Part shown: in pieces, positions 11,372-22,904 of the stretch | Numbering within the stretch: the stretch's first letter is position 1 | Layout of the letters: each line of letters opens with the position of its first letter | NCBI GenBank assembly: GCA_009760885.1 | Contig: CM019692.1 | Location: 53,158,762 to 53,222,761, forward strand | Length of the DNA: 64,000 nt | Direction of reading: 5' to 3' | Source: Achatina immaculata | Lineage: Eukaryota; Mollusca; Gastropoda; Stylommatophora; Achatinidae | Notes under the pieces: model-generated | Told to the model about the DNA's origin: nothing | The model's database searches: none | Seen by the model: the letters and a program-made list of their open reading frames with translations, nothing else | Made by a program: the position numbers and the translations under genes

Positions 11372-11705
11372 ATTATATATACTAACCACCGTTAAAAACG
11401 CACCGCTTGATCGAACTATTGCAAAGCATGAAATGTTTATGTACGTGAGCGATTTTGAATCTCCGAAAGCATGCAAGCGTGCCAGTTAATGTAATGATAT
11501 TTCCCCAGACATGTGATGTTTACTTTCAGTGTGGCGTACATCACATGTAAATCAACCTTTTTCTTAATTTACGGCCGTATTAAAAGTCACATGACTTTTG
11601 GCGCATACATTAAGCAAGTTTAAAACAAGTAAGAGGCCATCATCTGTTTCCATTGAAAGAAAATCTCTTAGCATCTTTTTTTAATTGCCCGATTGTTGTT
11701 ACAAG
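10706..11705. other. No gene recognised; (TA)n microsatellite
   Basis: A (TA)18 tract lies at 11332-11367. Overlapping plus- and minus-strand frames near 10890-11151 carry no recognisable motif. The remainder appears unique. Confidence 0.4.
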
Positions 11706-12045
11706 AGTGATGGCAAGCCGTTGGTATGCTTAGCAGTGGAATGACGACCAGAGACGTTGTCAGACACTGTCATTGTGACCAATCGACCATAGTGAGGCTG
11801 AACCAGGTACCACGAATGACCGTCCCAGGTCTGTCCGACACAGTGTAACAGCACGAGCTAAATGCCTTTAATACATCTGCGCAGCAGACAGCAACTCAGA
11901 CAGCAGCACATACAACAGGCACTCTGTGACAGCGTGAGACGCCCATGCCAAGCCTGTATTGAAGCCTCAGTGGGTCACACACCGTATTAATGATGGCTGC
12001 GACTTCCTGACAGTGACAGACCACGGGCAGACAACTGTATGTGAG
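11706..12045 (+). pseudogene. Tc1-like transposase N-terminal remnant
   Basis: The plus strand reads GMLSSGMTTRDVVRHCHCDQ, then STIVRL, then after a +1 shift TTNDRPRSVRHSVTAR, and later HAKPVLKPQWVTHR. This matches the paired helix-turn-helix and GRPR-type linker of Tc1-family transposases (pattern GMLxAGMTxRxVARxFxxxxSTIxRL...TNDRPRSGRPRVTT). In working Tc1 elements this part binds the terminal inverted repeats. The catalytic domain is absent, there are stops and a frameshift, and a LINE-1 fragment begins 34 bp later. Confidence 0.75.
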
Positions 12046-12078
12046 CCGCTTCTAAAGTGTGTCATGTTTAAGAACACA

Positions 12079-12411
12079 TCATGGACACAAAACAGAACAA
12101 ATGTATCCATACTACAAGAACTTAATATTGAAGAAGGCTGGCTAGTAAAGAGGATTAAACAGAGAAAACTGAAATATTTTGGACACATTAAACGTCATGA
12201 TAATCTAGAGAAAACCGTTTTAGAAGGGTGCATAATGGGAAAAAGAAAGAGAGGAAGACCAAGGCGAAGATGGCTGTAAGACATCATTGATGATCTGCAA
12301 ATGGATGCATCAGCAGCAGGCCATTTTGCCTACAACCGAGAGGCCTACAGGAGTGCTGTTAGGGAGGCAAAGTTCCCCAAGGGACATGCAAATGAGTGAA
12401 TGAATGAATGA
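12079..12411 (+). mobile_element. LINE-1 family 3' fragment with 11-bp target duplication
   Basis: Encodes the C-terminal tail of a non-LTR reverse transcriptase: NVSILQELNIEEGWLVKRIK, KLKYFGHIKRHDNLEKTVLE, MGKRKRGRPRRRWL, then after a stop DDLQMDASAAGHFAYNREAY. It ends in (TGAA)n. The identical 11-mers TTAAGAACACA at 12068-12078 and 12412-12422 mark the target-site duplication, so this is a 333-bp 5'-truncated insertion. Relatives lie at 26764, 42681 and 53970. Tails of simple repeats are typical of RTE-like LINEs; the clade assignment is inferred. Confidence 0.9.
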
Positions 12412-12422
12412 TTAAGAACACA

Positions 12423-13085
12423 GAAAGTTTATGTCAGTAAATGGATGAGAAATGCGAAATCAGTATTTTTATTTAGTTTAATTCCAGCACAACAACTTTT
12501 GGCTCAAAAGTTATACGTTTTTAATGGGGATACTGTAAACCGAATACCAGGTTCAAAATTCAGTTCTCTGTCTGGCCGAACAAGAATTTCAGAAAGAGAA
12601 GTACATCGCTGAAAATCTGGCATTTAGCGCAATAACACTTTACTGGTTTCTACAGGAAATGCGGCCGTGTCGCTATGGCAACCGGTTTATTTTTACCAGC
12701 CAATCCGAAGTTGATTTTGGAATTGCCGGTGTGTATATATATAATATCTCGATTTGTCGCGGAACGCTAAGTGACCTCTCACAGAGATCTCTGGTTCCAC
12801 CGAATCCGTGTTGAGGAACCCTGGTCGGATCTGGTAAACTTTAGAATAATAATTGACCTTCTGTCTCCCAGGCAAAGATCGCTCCAGGGATTAATACAAT
12901 AATAGTTCAAAGGTTTCTGTAGTGTTATGATTTGTACCATAAATCGAATGTTGATGTATTGTTATGTCTGATGTATGAGTTATGATCAAACTCTCGGAGA
13001 GAGTTTAAGTTAGAGATGTATAAATGCAAAGTGATTCTTATAATGTCACTTTATCAAGCGACTCTTTCTTTCTATGCCTCTGTGT
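12423..13085. other. No gene recognised
   Basis: Sequence without repeats or coding motifs on either strand. A short minus-strand frame near 12693-12875 has no recognisable similarity. Confidence 0.4.
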
Positions 13086-13086
13086 G

Positions 13087-13087
<1 letters not shown>

Positions 13088-13126
<39 letters not shown>

Positions 13127-13445
13127 ACAGTTGAAGGAGAGACTTAGACAGATGGAGAGACTGAGAGATTGAGAGATAGATAGATCTAGAGAGAGAGAGA
13201 GAAATAGACGAAAGATAGAAAGAGACTAAAAGAGTGAAAGAGAGAGATTCAAAGCTTCGGAGAGATACAGAAAGATAAAGAAAAAGAGATAACGTGAAGG
13301 ACAAATACAGAGAGAGAGGCAGGAAGATAAAAAGAAGGACGAATATAGAGAGAGGCAGGGAGATAAAAAGAAGACAAATATAGAGAGAGGCAGGGAGATA
13401 AAGCGAGAGACACAGAGACAGAGAGAGACAAGAGAGAGAGAGTTG
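13088..13445. repeat. (GA)n microsatellite and GA-rich degenerate array
   Basis: A pure (GA)n stretch at about 13090-13121 is followed by 320 bp of purine-rich GAGA/GATA/GACA motifs, including a repeated GAGAGAGGCAGGGAGATAAA block (about 13311-13400). Serine/leucine-rich minus-strand frames across it are composition artefacts. Confidence 0.9.
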
Positions 13446-13819
13446 ACTGAAATAAGTATTTCAGTCAAAAAGGATCATATTAAAAACCAAATGGATCTCC
13501 ATCTTGCTTTGTCTCTTGCCTTCCAACCAAGCTGATTTTTGTCCGTGTCATATTTGATACCTTGTCCGTCCAGTTTGTATCATTATCCGACCCAGCCCCC
13601 ATCTCTCTCTTTTTTTTTAATTTCAACTTTTCTTGAAAATTTTGTAAACTCCATGTTTCTGTCCTCCTGCACAATTCAGTGCTGAGCTGACAAACAAGTT
13701 TCATGACAAATCTGGGCATCCGTAAGTTGGCTCGAACTAAGTCCGAAAATCATGATTTCGAAAAAAAAACAAAAAAAATGAACTATGCGTTTATAGTCTT
13801 TCCATACTAAGATTCGCAA
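13446..13819. other. No gene recognised
   Basis: Short unique-looking spacer between the GA-rich tract and the 48-bp array. A 79-codon minus-strand frame (13480-13719) has no recognisable domain. Confidence 0.4.
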
Positions 13820-14515
13820 AACTAATACCGTCAACATCAACAGTACGCTAAAACGAAGATTTACAACTAATACCGTGAACTACATCTGTAGTATGCTAAA
13901 ACGAAGATTTACAACTAATATCGTGAACTACATCTATAGTATGCTAAAACGAAGATTTACAACTAATACCGTGAACTACATCTATAGTATGCTAAAACGA
14001 AGATTTACAACTAATACAGTGAACTACATCTATAGTATGCTAAAACGAAGATTCGGAAAACTAATACCGTGAACTACATCTATAGTATGCTAAAACGAAG
14101 ATTTACAACTAATACCGTGAACTACATCTATAGTATGCTAAAACGAAGATTTACAACTAATACCGTGAACTACATCTATAGTATGCTAAAACGAAGATTT
14201 ACAACTAATACCGTGAACTACATCTGTAGTATGCTAAAACGAAGATTCGAAAAACTAATACCGTGAACTACATCTGTAGTATGCTAAAACGAAGATTTAC
14301 AACGAATACCGTGAACTACATCTATAGTATGCTAAAACGAAGATTCGGAAAACTAATACCGTGAACTACATCTGTAGTATGCTAAAACGAAGATTTACAA
14401 CTAATACCGTGAACTACATCTATATTATGCTAACACGAAGATTTACAACTAATACATTGATATACATATACAGTATGCTAACAAGAAGATTCACAACAAT
14501 TACAGTGAATCACAT
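13820..14515. repeat. 48-bp minisatellite, about 14 units
   Basis: Units contain CTAATACCGTGAACTACATC then TATAGTATGCTAAAACGAAG. Consecutive starts at 13867 and 13915 fix the period at 48 bp, which is 16 codons and keeps a frame open. A few units read TTCGGAAAA or TTCGAAAAA in place of TTTACAA. The right end is more diverged. Confidence 0.95.
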
Positions 14516-17300
14516 TTACAGTTTCCCTTTTTTTTATTCAGGAAAACGTGACCATGAACTTTATACTAGTAGAAACAATACAGACTCCCTAGTATAGAAC
14601 TTTTGGACACGTTTTTGCTTATAGTCTTGGCTGTTGTCCTCGTTTTGTACCCTCAATCTCCAGAGACTTGTGTACAATGAGAAACTGGTCGGAACATCCA
14701 CACTGCTGTTATTTTTGCGTGACAGAAGTTCCGGGCTCGCTCTTAAGACTTAAAGACAATTTAGAGAATGTATTCCCAGAAAACTGTTCACTTTTTTCGA
14801 TATGTCGTAAATATTATAGGCATCTATTCTGTTTCCCGGTCTAGCATTTCTTGCAGGCAGGAATATAACTCTACACAAAACAGCCCAGAACACGCCTTGA
14901 AACTGGTGCTAGATTTTATAGCAAGCCAGAGATATTACATTTTGTCTTCTGAGAACAGACACCAGTAATTACATTTCTGCTTCATGTGGGATATTTCACT
15001 GATTAAAAAATACAAAGAGAGAGAAGACACGGGAGAAGGAGGCAGCGAAGGCATTATATCTCTATTGCAGGGCAGATAAATCGAAGCTTGTCTGAGGGCC
15101 TCCATGCCCCATCTGTCATGGCTAATAATCTGATATTCATCATCAACATCGGCCAGTGTCATCAGTTTTACCTGGGGTATTATAAAAATTCATTCCAGAG
15201 GCTCCACCGATTACCTTGGCACACGCATGCGTCGTTAATGTACATCATTAATGTAATCACATTCGGCAGATATTAACAAACTCAATGAAGGTCTCAATTG
15301 TGGAAAAAAAATGCCATTTCTTTTTTGTTTTTTAAATTGTTTTCTCATTGTCTGTGTGTACCCTGTCACTCGCCTCCATTCTTTCAATGTAATTTTATGA
15401 CTCGTTTTAAGACCGTGTTTCTGGCGCCATCTAGTGGGAACCATGGGAACGGAAGTTCAGAATTTATCAGACTCACTCAGCCAGCGTGGGGGGTGGGGGA
15501 GGGATGGGGTTCATGCATTTCTTTCCCAAGCATACTCTACTGAACTGACTGGTAAGCTTGGCGCAGTCATTTTGATGACTGAAGTCAGAAGATGAATGGA
15601 GCTAATTAGATTTTATCACTGGAGTGAAATTATGAGTGGAATAAAGTTTGTGAGTAGAGTAGTGTGATATGAGACGTGACACGGAAGACGCTAGGGCATG
15701 ATGAGGTTATGGCGGAAATAAAGGTTAGAATTTTGTTTCTTAGCAAATTGTGACCAGGCAGAAGTCAGTGACATAAAATGATGATGATAATGAATTGAGA
15801 TTCTCAGATTTTGATAATAAAATAAAGCAAAAAAAAAAAAAAAGAGATGAAGGAGGGACATTCCGACAATCAATAACATATGAACTATTTCACAGTTCTT
15901 ATAGAGCTATTTTGAAGTCTAGAGTAAAATATGAAGTATAATTTCTAGATTGAAAACATCAAATGAAATTGATGATGATGTAACAAAAACATTCTTCTTT
16001 TCCACAAAAAACCCCATTTATTATTTTTTTGTAGACTAAATAAAAAAGTGAACAACATCAGACGAAAGCCTGTCTTTGCATCATTTTTCACACTCATACA
16101 TTCCGCAGAACACCGTTTGTGTGTGCTTTTATTACCATCAAACAACACCCAAGACACACAAACATTTGTTTGTTATCACTCATCACGGCGGAAATATTTT
16201 ACCAGTAAACGACGCGGTATCTATTTTTAACTTTTACTACAGGTTAAAATTGCAACCAGCAGCTATGAAACAAAGCTTTGTTTCTGCATTTATTTAAAAC
16301 AAAATTATTAAGAGGTTTAAACAGTTCATAACTGTTGAAGATTTCACGAGGTTCTACATACGTCCATGCAAAGATCAGCGATCACAAAAGCCCGAAAACA
16401 AGCCATACCTGTTGACAACTGTTTCAACAATTAAAATTTCGGCTTAGGGTATCATTGAAAATAAAATAGCAACGGAATATTAGTGAAAGGAATTATCTAC
16501 GGGCGTAGAAGAAAAATATCTCATTTACTGGTCTAAATAATGAATAATAAAACTTACGAAACTTACCAAAGTCGTATTTTTCGTCACGTGAAAAGATTTA
16601 TAACAAAGGTCAAGAAGATGCGTCAAACGTTAATTCTGTCAACGAAGAAGAACGACTGACAGAGAGCGCAAGCGGAAACCGTACAAACATTGCTTTGAAT
16701 ACTCCCCTGTGGACTCTATGAAAGCTCACCAAACAACCGGAAATAGGCCCAAGACTCACTTGTATTGCGGCGCGAGGCATTCATCTCTGGCGCGTGACGG
16801 ACGTGCTAGTGACAGGATTTACATGCTCTGTCCTTGACATGACCAAACAATACTCACCAGATACTGGATTCTTGTCACTCTGGTCTGGACCAAGCTCCCT
16901 GGGCTCAAGTAGAGCGGAAGTCCTAATCTACAAGATCTCACAGTCAATGGAGGAACGTGCCAATCCATGGCCGACTTCAATACCGTATCTGCGGGGCAGA
17001 TCATACGGGTATTCACTGAACACAAGTAATCTGTTTGATGTTATATGCCAAGATGCATAGATCGATACATTCGAATATGGAGTTGTAACGAGAGGGAAGT
17101 AAATGTAATCGTCTTGATTTCAAAGAAACTGCGAACTCATGTTCTTTGTCGCATATGACATGATGCTGCTTGAAGTGGAGCAGGATAGGGAGTTGGTCAT
17201 TGTTGCTTACCTGAAGCCGAGTAATGGACCCAAGAAAACAGGGTTCAAATCCATGGGGGGGGGGGGGCAACATTGGCTCCTAATCAATTAACCAGGATGA
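14516..17300. other. 2.8 kb without recognised genes or repeats
   Basis: Largely unique AT-rich DNA. Several 60-90 codon frames exist on both strands (for example 15235-15444 minus, 16794-17060 plus), but none shows a conserved motif, signal peptide or repeat. A run of 13 A at about 15829-15842 and a G run near 17257-17268 are the only low-complexity tracts. A host exon cannot be excluded from sequence alone. Confidence 0.4.
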
Positions 17301-17301
17301 A

Positions 17302-17460
17302 GGATTATATCAGCCTGTTATTTGGAGCACCAGATTATATCAGCCTGTTATTTTTAGCACCAGGTTATATCAGCCTATTATTTGGAGCACCAGAAAGAAA
17401 CGTCTTGACATGAACCAGAAAGAAACATCTTGACATGCACCAGAAAGAAACATCTTGACA
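17302..17460. repeat. Two short adjacent tandem repeats (~31 bp x3, ~24 bp x3)
   Basis: Three units of GATTATATCAGCCTGTTATT plus TGGAGCACCAG are followed directly by three units containing CCAGAAAGAAACATCTTGAC. The CACCAG at the end of the first unit type begins the second, so one array may have seeded the other. Confidence 0.85.
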
Positions 17461-17609
17461 TTTCTTCCTCGTTGGTTCAAGTACTTGCATCGTCTATCTA
17501 GCAACAGACAGCTCTTTCTTCCATAAAAGTACAGACATCAGTTCATGCTCTAGCGAAGTTATACAGTGATTAAAAGGTCTTATCTTTGATCTACCGAAAT
17601 ATCAAAAAC
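17461..17609. other. Spacer, nothing recognised
   Basis: Unique-looking sequence between the two short arrays and the diverged SINE. Confidence 0.3.
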
Positions 17610-17830
17610 CTTGTAAGATGGGCAGAGCGCCAGAGTAGCGACATTGTTAGTGCATTAACTTCTTCGGCGATGTCGTTCGTACGAGCCCAGCCACTGGCGT
17701 ACCTGGATAAGTGATACTTGGCTTCTCTTGGACGCTCTCTAGTGTGCTGACTGGTTCAGGAAATATTGGCACTAAAACCAAGCCTTAGGGTTTAATTTAT
17801 GTATGATATACATATTCGCCTTTACCGTAA
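17610..17830 (+). mobile_element. Diverged tRNA-derived SINE copy
   Basis: Shares GTTAGTGCATTAAC (A-box-like, 17645-17658), a degraded B-box region near 17675-17690, CTCTAGTGTGCTGACTGGTTC and GGCACTAAAACCA with the SINEs at 25893 and 40412. It is more diverged than either. Pol III promoter activity is unlikely given the damaged B box. Confidence 0.6.
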
Positions 17831-18567
17831 AGGTAGACATTCACTTTTACCTTAAAGGTAGACAAAAGAGATTGGTTTAATTTCATAAAAATGATGGATA
17901 GAGGAATTGACAGGATAAATGACAATAGACTATATCAGGGAGAAAGTGTGAAAATGTGAACACTCCAGTATCGCGTACTTATCGTTACCTTTAAGATTAT
18001 ATTAAAAATCATCATCATCATCATCATCAGCCAGAGATGAAAACTCATCATTTGATCTAGTCTTGAACACTGTTTCCCTCCCTGCTTTTCTTGCGCTTTA
18101 GAATTCTCTTTCAGATGTCGGTCTCCGTGCATCCAAGGGTCTGCCGCGTCTTCTTGTTCTCAAGGGACATTCAATCTAGACCATATCGTGGCCATCTCAT
18201 CTTTTTTTTTTTCAAGAGTTTAACTCATGTCCAATTCATATCCACGTCCTTTGCGTTATCTAAAAGTCCCGAAGCCCAAGGCAGTAATAAACAACTGGAG
18301 AACCTTATTAAAGCAAAAACAAAATGGCGAACATTGAATAACGGATCCGATATTTCCATGCCGGCTGCTACCATGTTTTGATCATTTACTCCCCCTGATA
18401 TGGTCCAGGGGAGGTAACACACGAGAAGTTAAGCTTGGATTTTCTGTTCACAATGAGAGGGTCTTAAGCCTGTGTCGTATGTAAGCCACTCATGTGTAAC
18501 GCGAGCAAATGTTTACCATCGATTATTGTTATTGTTGGCTTCTAAATATCCGTTAGTGTGAATCCAC
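17831..18567. other. No gene recognised
   Basis: Contains a short (CAT)n run near 18010-18029 and a T run near 18202-18211. A 96-codon plus-strand frame (18091-18381) has no motif. Confidence 0.4.
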
Positions 18568-18700
18568 CACGTGAAACTCTCACGGGAATATTGTTGAGAG
18601 GGGCTAAATTAGTGGCCATAAGATCCCTTGACGAGGTTGAAAAACTTGCTTAAAAAAAAGCAAAACACAGAAAACATTATGCAACATGTGGTGGAAATTA
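18568..18700 (+). mobile_element. LINE-2 family fragment
   Basis: The sequence CACCACGTGAAACTCTC, then a block equivalent to LLREAKLVAIRSLDEVEKL, matches the C-terminal LINE-2 region of the copies at 6620 and 29975. It is short and diverged, with a poly-A-rich end. Confidence 0.65.
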
Positions 18701-18823
18701 CACAATAAAGAAACAAAACAAAACGATAAGAAAATAATGGTTCTTTAAACGTAGATAGACCAAAAAAAAAAATGGACGGAAATGATCATAAATAATTAAA
18801 CACTAGAACGCTAGTGTGTAGAC

Positions 18824-18995
18824 ATATCTTATCTTATCTTATCTTACATCCTTCCCGTGCCGTTAGACGTCACATAGGGCTCGCAAAGTAGTTCGCTAAT
18901 TGTTCTTGTCTTCGGCGAGTCTTTCAACCTCATCAAAGGATTTTATGCCTGTTAATTTGGCCTCTCTTAACAATGTCCTCTTCACAGTTTCACGC
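18824..18995 (-). mobile_element. LINE-2 family 3' end
   Basis: On the minus strand this is the LINE-2 3' end: a block equivalent to LTGIKSLDEVERLAEDKNN, the CCCTATGTGACGTCTAACGG segment, and a (TAAGA)n tail at 18826-18845. It defines the family tail clearly. It is truncated to about 170 bp. Confidence 0.85.
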
Positions 18996-19124
18996 CAATT
19001 TAGAAGGGACCTGTTACATATTTGGGGGCCGACGAATGAGACAGACAGATAAGCAGATAAAAATAAGATATTTACAGGTGTGGAGCCGCTTTATGAGAAT
19101 GGAGAGACAAGATTTTGATAAGAA

Positions 19125-19655
19125 ACAGAACAGGCCAAGCAAAGACTGCATTTCAGAGAATGAGAAACATGTTGTGCAACACACCCTTATCATTGAATGT
19201 TAGAAAATGAGTCGTAAAATGCTTTATGGAACCTTTATTATTATACGGAAGTGAATCATGGGCAATAGGCAGGTCCGCACAAAGATCATTGGAAGCAGCA
19301 GAAATGTGGTTTATTAGAAACATATTGCGAATGCCATGGGCAGCAAGATAACTAATGAAGAAAGTATGAGAAGAGCTGGAGAGACAAAAAAATATTGTCA
19401 AAAGAATACGAGAGAGACAGTTTACTTTCATAAGACATGCAATGAGAAGATGGGGCATTGAAAATATTATAACAGCAGGAAAAATAGAGGGAAGAAGAGC
19501 AGAAGAAGATCGATAGAAATGATAGTGGACAGTCTGACGGGATGGTGTGAGAGGAGATCACCAACTGAGCTAATGGCCTGCATGAAGGATCGAGTACTCT
19601 GGAGAAGCATAATAGCCAACGCCAGTCGGCACGGCACCTGATGATGATGATGATT
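19125..19655 (+). mobile_element. LINE-3 family C-terminal fragment with (GAT)n tail
   Basis: Reading across frame breaks, the order is: AKDCISENEKHVVQHT-like block, a damaged LLYGSESW motif (about 19235), AAEMWFIRNILRMPW, TNEESMRRAGE, IMVDSLTGW-like block, RSPTELMACMKDRVLWRSII and a terminal RHGT-stop followed by TGATGATGATGAT. This is the end of a non-LTR reverse transcriptase family found widely in invertebrates. Several stops and frameshifts make it inactive. Relatives: 37515, 38285, 38576 and 60560. Confidence 0.85.
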
Positions 19656-21230
19656 TAGGAGGCACAATAAAACAAACCATGCTGAAGAGAAAAGAGCGAA
19701 GAGAAAAGAGCAAGATGTCTGCAACCATGTAGACAAGCCGACAGTGTCAAGAAATGTCCAGGAATCAATTTGACTGGTTGCAAGTAAAATTTAGAACTAG
19801 CTGGACAACCCGATGTAGCAAATCTTCACATGGGATACATTTAAGGTTTATAATGATGATGATGACGATGATGATAATGATTGCTATAACAGAAATTGTA
19901 GGTTAATCTAGAATTACAGGGAAGTTTGTTGTTGCTATTGTTCTTTCTCCTTGAAATGTCCCGTCGACTCTCTCTCTCTCTCTCCTCCTTCGAGAGAAAA
20001 CAAAGATATCTTATTGTTTGAGTAAGGATGGTAAAAATATGGACTCGTTTGATCTTTTTTTTTTTATCAATCTTATGAGTTATCAATGACAACAAACAAA
20101 CCTTTGTTAGACCTTCCGCATGAACTAGTCTAATATTGCATAATTCTGGTTAACCGTCGCTTTTGTTACGCTGGTCGAAGATAAGTCTGCATTTGATTGG
20201 CCAATTTGACTCCGTGGATGGTAAACAAAAAAAATAATTGACATTAATTTGTGAAGGTCATTGACTGGAAATGGAGATGTGTGTGATAAGAGGTACTTTT
20301 TTTTTCAAGCAGGAAACAACGAGATTTATGTCAGTAAAAAGGAAAAACAAAACATAACTTTGCGTTAAACACCTCTCTCAAAGTTCAAAGTTCAGACTCC
20401 GGCTTCACTTCTTTCGGGACAAGCCCGTATATACCCCGCCGCACGCCGCAGCGTCCATCCAAGAGCATGTTTGCTAATAGTTCCCGTCAAACGTTGGTTG
20501 CTTACGATGCAGTTCCCCAGCGATGATTCTTTGTTCTCCTCTATCATTTATTTAGAACAGCTATAAGTTCTCTTTCTGGTTAAATGCAGCATTTGGTGTC
20601 GGCTTTGTTTGCCGTCTCTGACTACTGTCTACAACTGGCTGTGCCTTGTCCCCTAGGAAAGGTTGGCTGCGATGGTCTTCCAGATTGCCCTGTCCCTCTT
20701 TTTTTCTAGTCCAACCGCTACACTCAGTCCAGCCCATGTTTCCTTACGTTGTCCACTAGATCTATGTCGTTATCGACCTCCTGCCGTCTTGCCTTCTGTT
20801 TATGGTCTTTATTATTGCGTTTTGTCTCTCTTGTCTCTCTCTTGACGCGGCCGGAATATTTTAACTATGTGGTTCTAATGTTTTTTCACTGCTTCCATTT
20901 TCAGTCTCAATTCATTTAATCCTTCTTTTCTTGTTTCCTTTTCTGTATGTAAAATTCGTCTGTTCTTCTGTGTATTCTCTATTATTCTGTGTATCCTCTA
21001 TTATTCTGTGTATCCTCTATTATTCTATGTATCCACATTTCCAGCGCCTTGTTTTCTTTTCATTTTTCTTATTTAATATGCCGTGGTTGCCCGCTTTTGT
21101 AAATCACGCTGAAGGCGAAATAAGCATGATTAATGAGTGATTTCAAGGACTGATTTATGAAACTGCAAAGCATCTGCGAGTGAAAGAGCAAGAATGAATA
21201 AGAAAGTCAAGAGAAGAGAATAAATGATAC
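19656..21230. other. No gene recognised; (GAT)n and (CT)n short tracts
   Basis: Low-complexity tracts occur at 19853-19880 (GATGATGAC-type) and about 19969-19984 (CT). A 17-bp TATTATTCTGTGTATCC motif is repeated three to four times at about 20978-21032. The segment 20395-20470 is GC-richer than its surroundings. No reading frame carries a recognisable motif. Confidence 0.4.
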
Positions 21231-22240
21231 GAGGCTGAGTCATAAAGTAAGGTCAGGTTTTTAAAAATTTGAATACAGTATACAGATACGGTTAAAAACT
21301 CTTTATCACTTCTACACATAGTCTCCTTCAGGTTCAGAGCAGGTCTGTCACTGCTTCACTCATGTCTGGACTCCTCGAAGAAAAAAAAATCTGATTCTGT
21401 AGCCAATTATGCGAGATCTCTTTAATCTCTTTATCTATTCTGAACTTCTTTCCATTTAGCGCCTCCTTGAAGTGTCCAAACCATGATAATCACATAGTGC
21501 GAGGTCAGGAGAAGATGCAGCATGTGGAGCACACTCTAAAACAGTATTTGTAATATGTTTAGCTGTTGCATTTGCCGTGTGGGGCCGCATTTTATCATCT
21601 GTAATTTTAGAAATGAGTAATCGTTTTTTACCTGATTGCAGGTTTCAAGTGGTTTTGACTTCATTACAGGTTTCAAGTGATTATGGCCTCATTGCAGGTT
21701 TCAAGTGATTATGACCTCATTGCAGGTTTCAGGTGGTTCTCATTCAGATCACAGTATGCTTCGCTGTTGATAGTGGCTTTTCAGAATATGTGGTGGCCTT
21801 TATTATTTAGAATTCTATTAGAATTAGGCCTTTACAATCTCAGATGAGCATGAGCATAATTTTATTTTCCTGCCTACGGAGCTGTATGGAACTAGTTTTA
21901 TTTCGGCGAGAAAGAAAGTCGCTGCTCCTTGCTGGCCTGATTTGTCTCTCTTTGGAAGTACTGCGCCCAACATTTGTCTCCCATAACTATACGTCATAGA
22001 AAGTCATCTCCTTCGGTTTCACACCGTCGTAATAGAGCTTCACAAACATCTTCACGACTTTCTTTCAGATCGGGGGTGGAAGGGGGTGAGTTGTTTTCGT
22101 ACCCACCTGACGGAGACTTTTCGGCACTGATGCATTTCGTGGATGATGTGATGCATGAACCATGAGTAATCTTCATGTATCAAGCTACCTCATCAATTGT
22201 TACCATCCGGTTTTCGTTTCACCTCAAATTTAGCGTCAGG
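21231..22240 (-). pseudogene. Mariner-like transposase pseudogene
   Basis: Read on the minus strand, fragments in several frames give, in order: a helix-turn-helix-type block, WFMHHIIHEMHQCRKVSVRW, DVCEALLRRCETEGDDFL, VMGDKCWAQYF (first catalytic Asp retained, following Glu replaced), NHLKPAM, AASSPDLALCDY (third catalytic position retained) and ALNLKETM near the C-terminus. These follow mariner transposase order. The right-hand terminus GAGGCTGAGTCATAAAGTAA at 21231 looks like a terminal repeat; no inverted partner was found upstream. Stops, frameshifts and an internal tandem expansion make it dead. Confidence 0.8.
21639..21750. repeat. 28-bp tandem repeat (x4) inside the mariner pseudogene
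   Basis: CAGGTTTCAAGTG recurs at 21639, 21667, 21695 and 21723, an exact 28-bp period. In the minus-strand mariner frame this is the NHLKPA coding segment, present once in ordinary mariners. The array therefore arose by local amplification of transposase sequence. Confidence 0.9.
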
Positions 22241-22900
22241 CCTATTGGCAGTGTGAGACCGGTCAGAGCCAGCAGCATCAGTGAGATCTTTCACCATGAA
22301 AGAAAGATGACAATATGGAAATTCTTGTGCCATTTATACTCGCATATCTGTTGCAGCGACACACGTATTCTCATATACTGCTTCTTCTTTCCGCGATGAA
22401 TATCTGCAGTCTTCTCACCTTCACACTTTCCCTCTCTCGTACATGCGGTCCAAGTGAGCGGCCATCTTTCATCTGGTCTGCTGACGCTTTATTTCCAAAA
22501 TGGCGGACACGCCTCCGCACACATACATCTACAGATCAATGGCATAAGATCTCTGTACAATAAACATCTGCTACTTGATTTAGACATTTTAGAACAAAAT
22601 TAAGATTGCACTTTGAGAGTCTCCAACGTAATATACTCTAACATGTCAAAAATCATTATAGCCTTCATTGGCCACGGACAAGTGGGGATCAGCCTTCAAG
22701 TGATTTATGCAAGCAGGCATCCGGAACAGATCAGCTCCACATCTGTCAGCCAGCATTTGTTATTGTAGATGATTATTTGATGTGTACTGCAGATTGCGGC
22801 AAATCACAGATTTGTGAGGAATGATTGTGGTAACATGTTTCAACGTCATGGCCAGAACGGTTGTTTATTGTAAAATTTACGGTAATTTCCAAGCTGGGCT
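22241..22900. other. No gene recognised
   Basis: Sequence upstream of the mariner pseudogene without further transposase similarity. Frames at 22175-22399 and 22315-22563 have no motif. Confidence 0.4.
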
Positions 22901-22904
22901 CGGG

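Noticed and set aside
16794..17060. An 88-codon plus-strand frame in unique DNA
   Set aside because: A minus-strand frame overlaps it and neither shows a recognised domain. It could be chance; a host exon cannot be shown.
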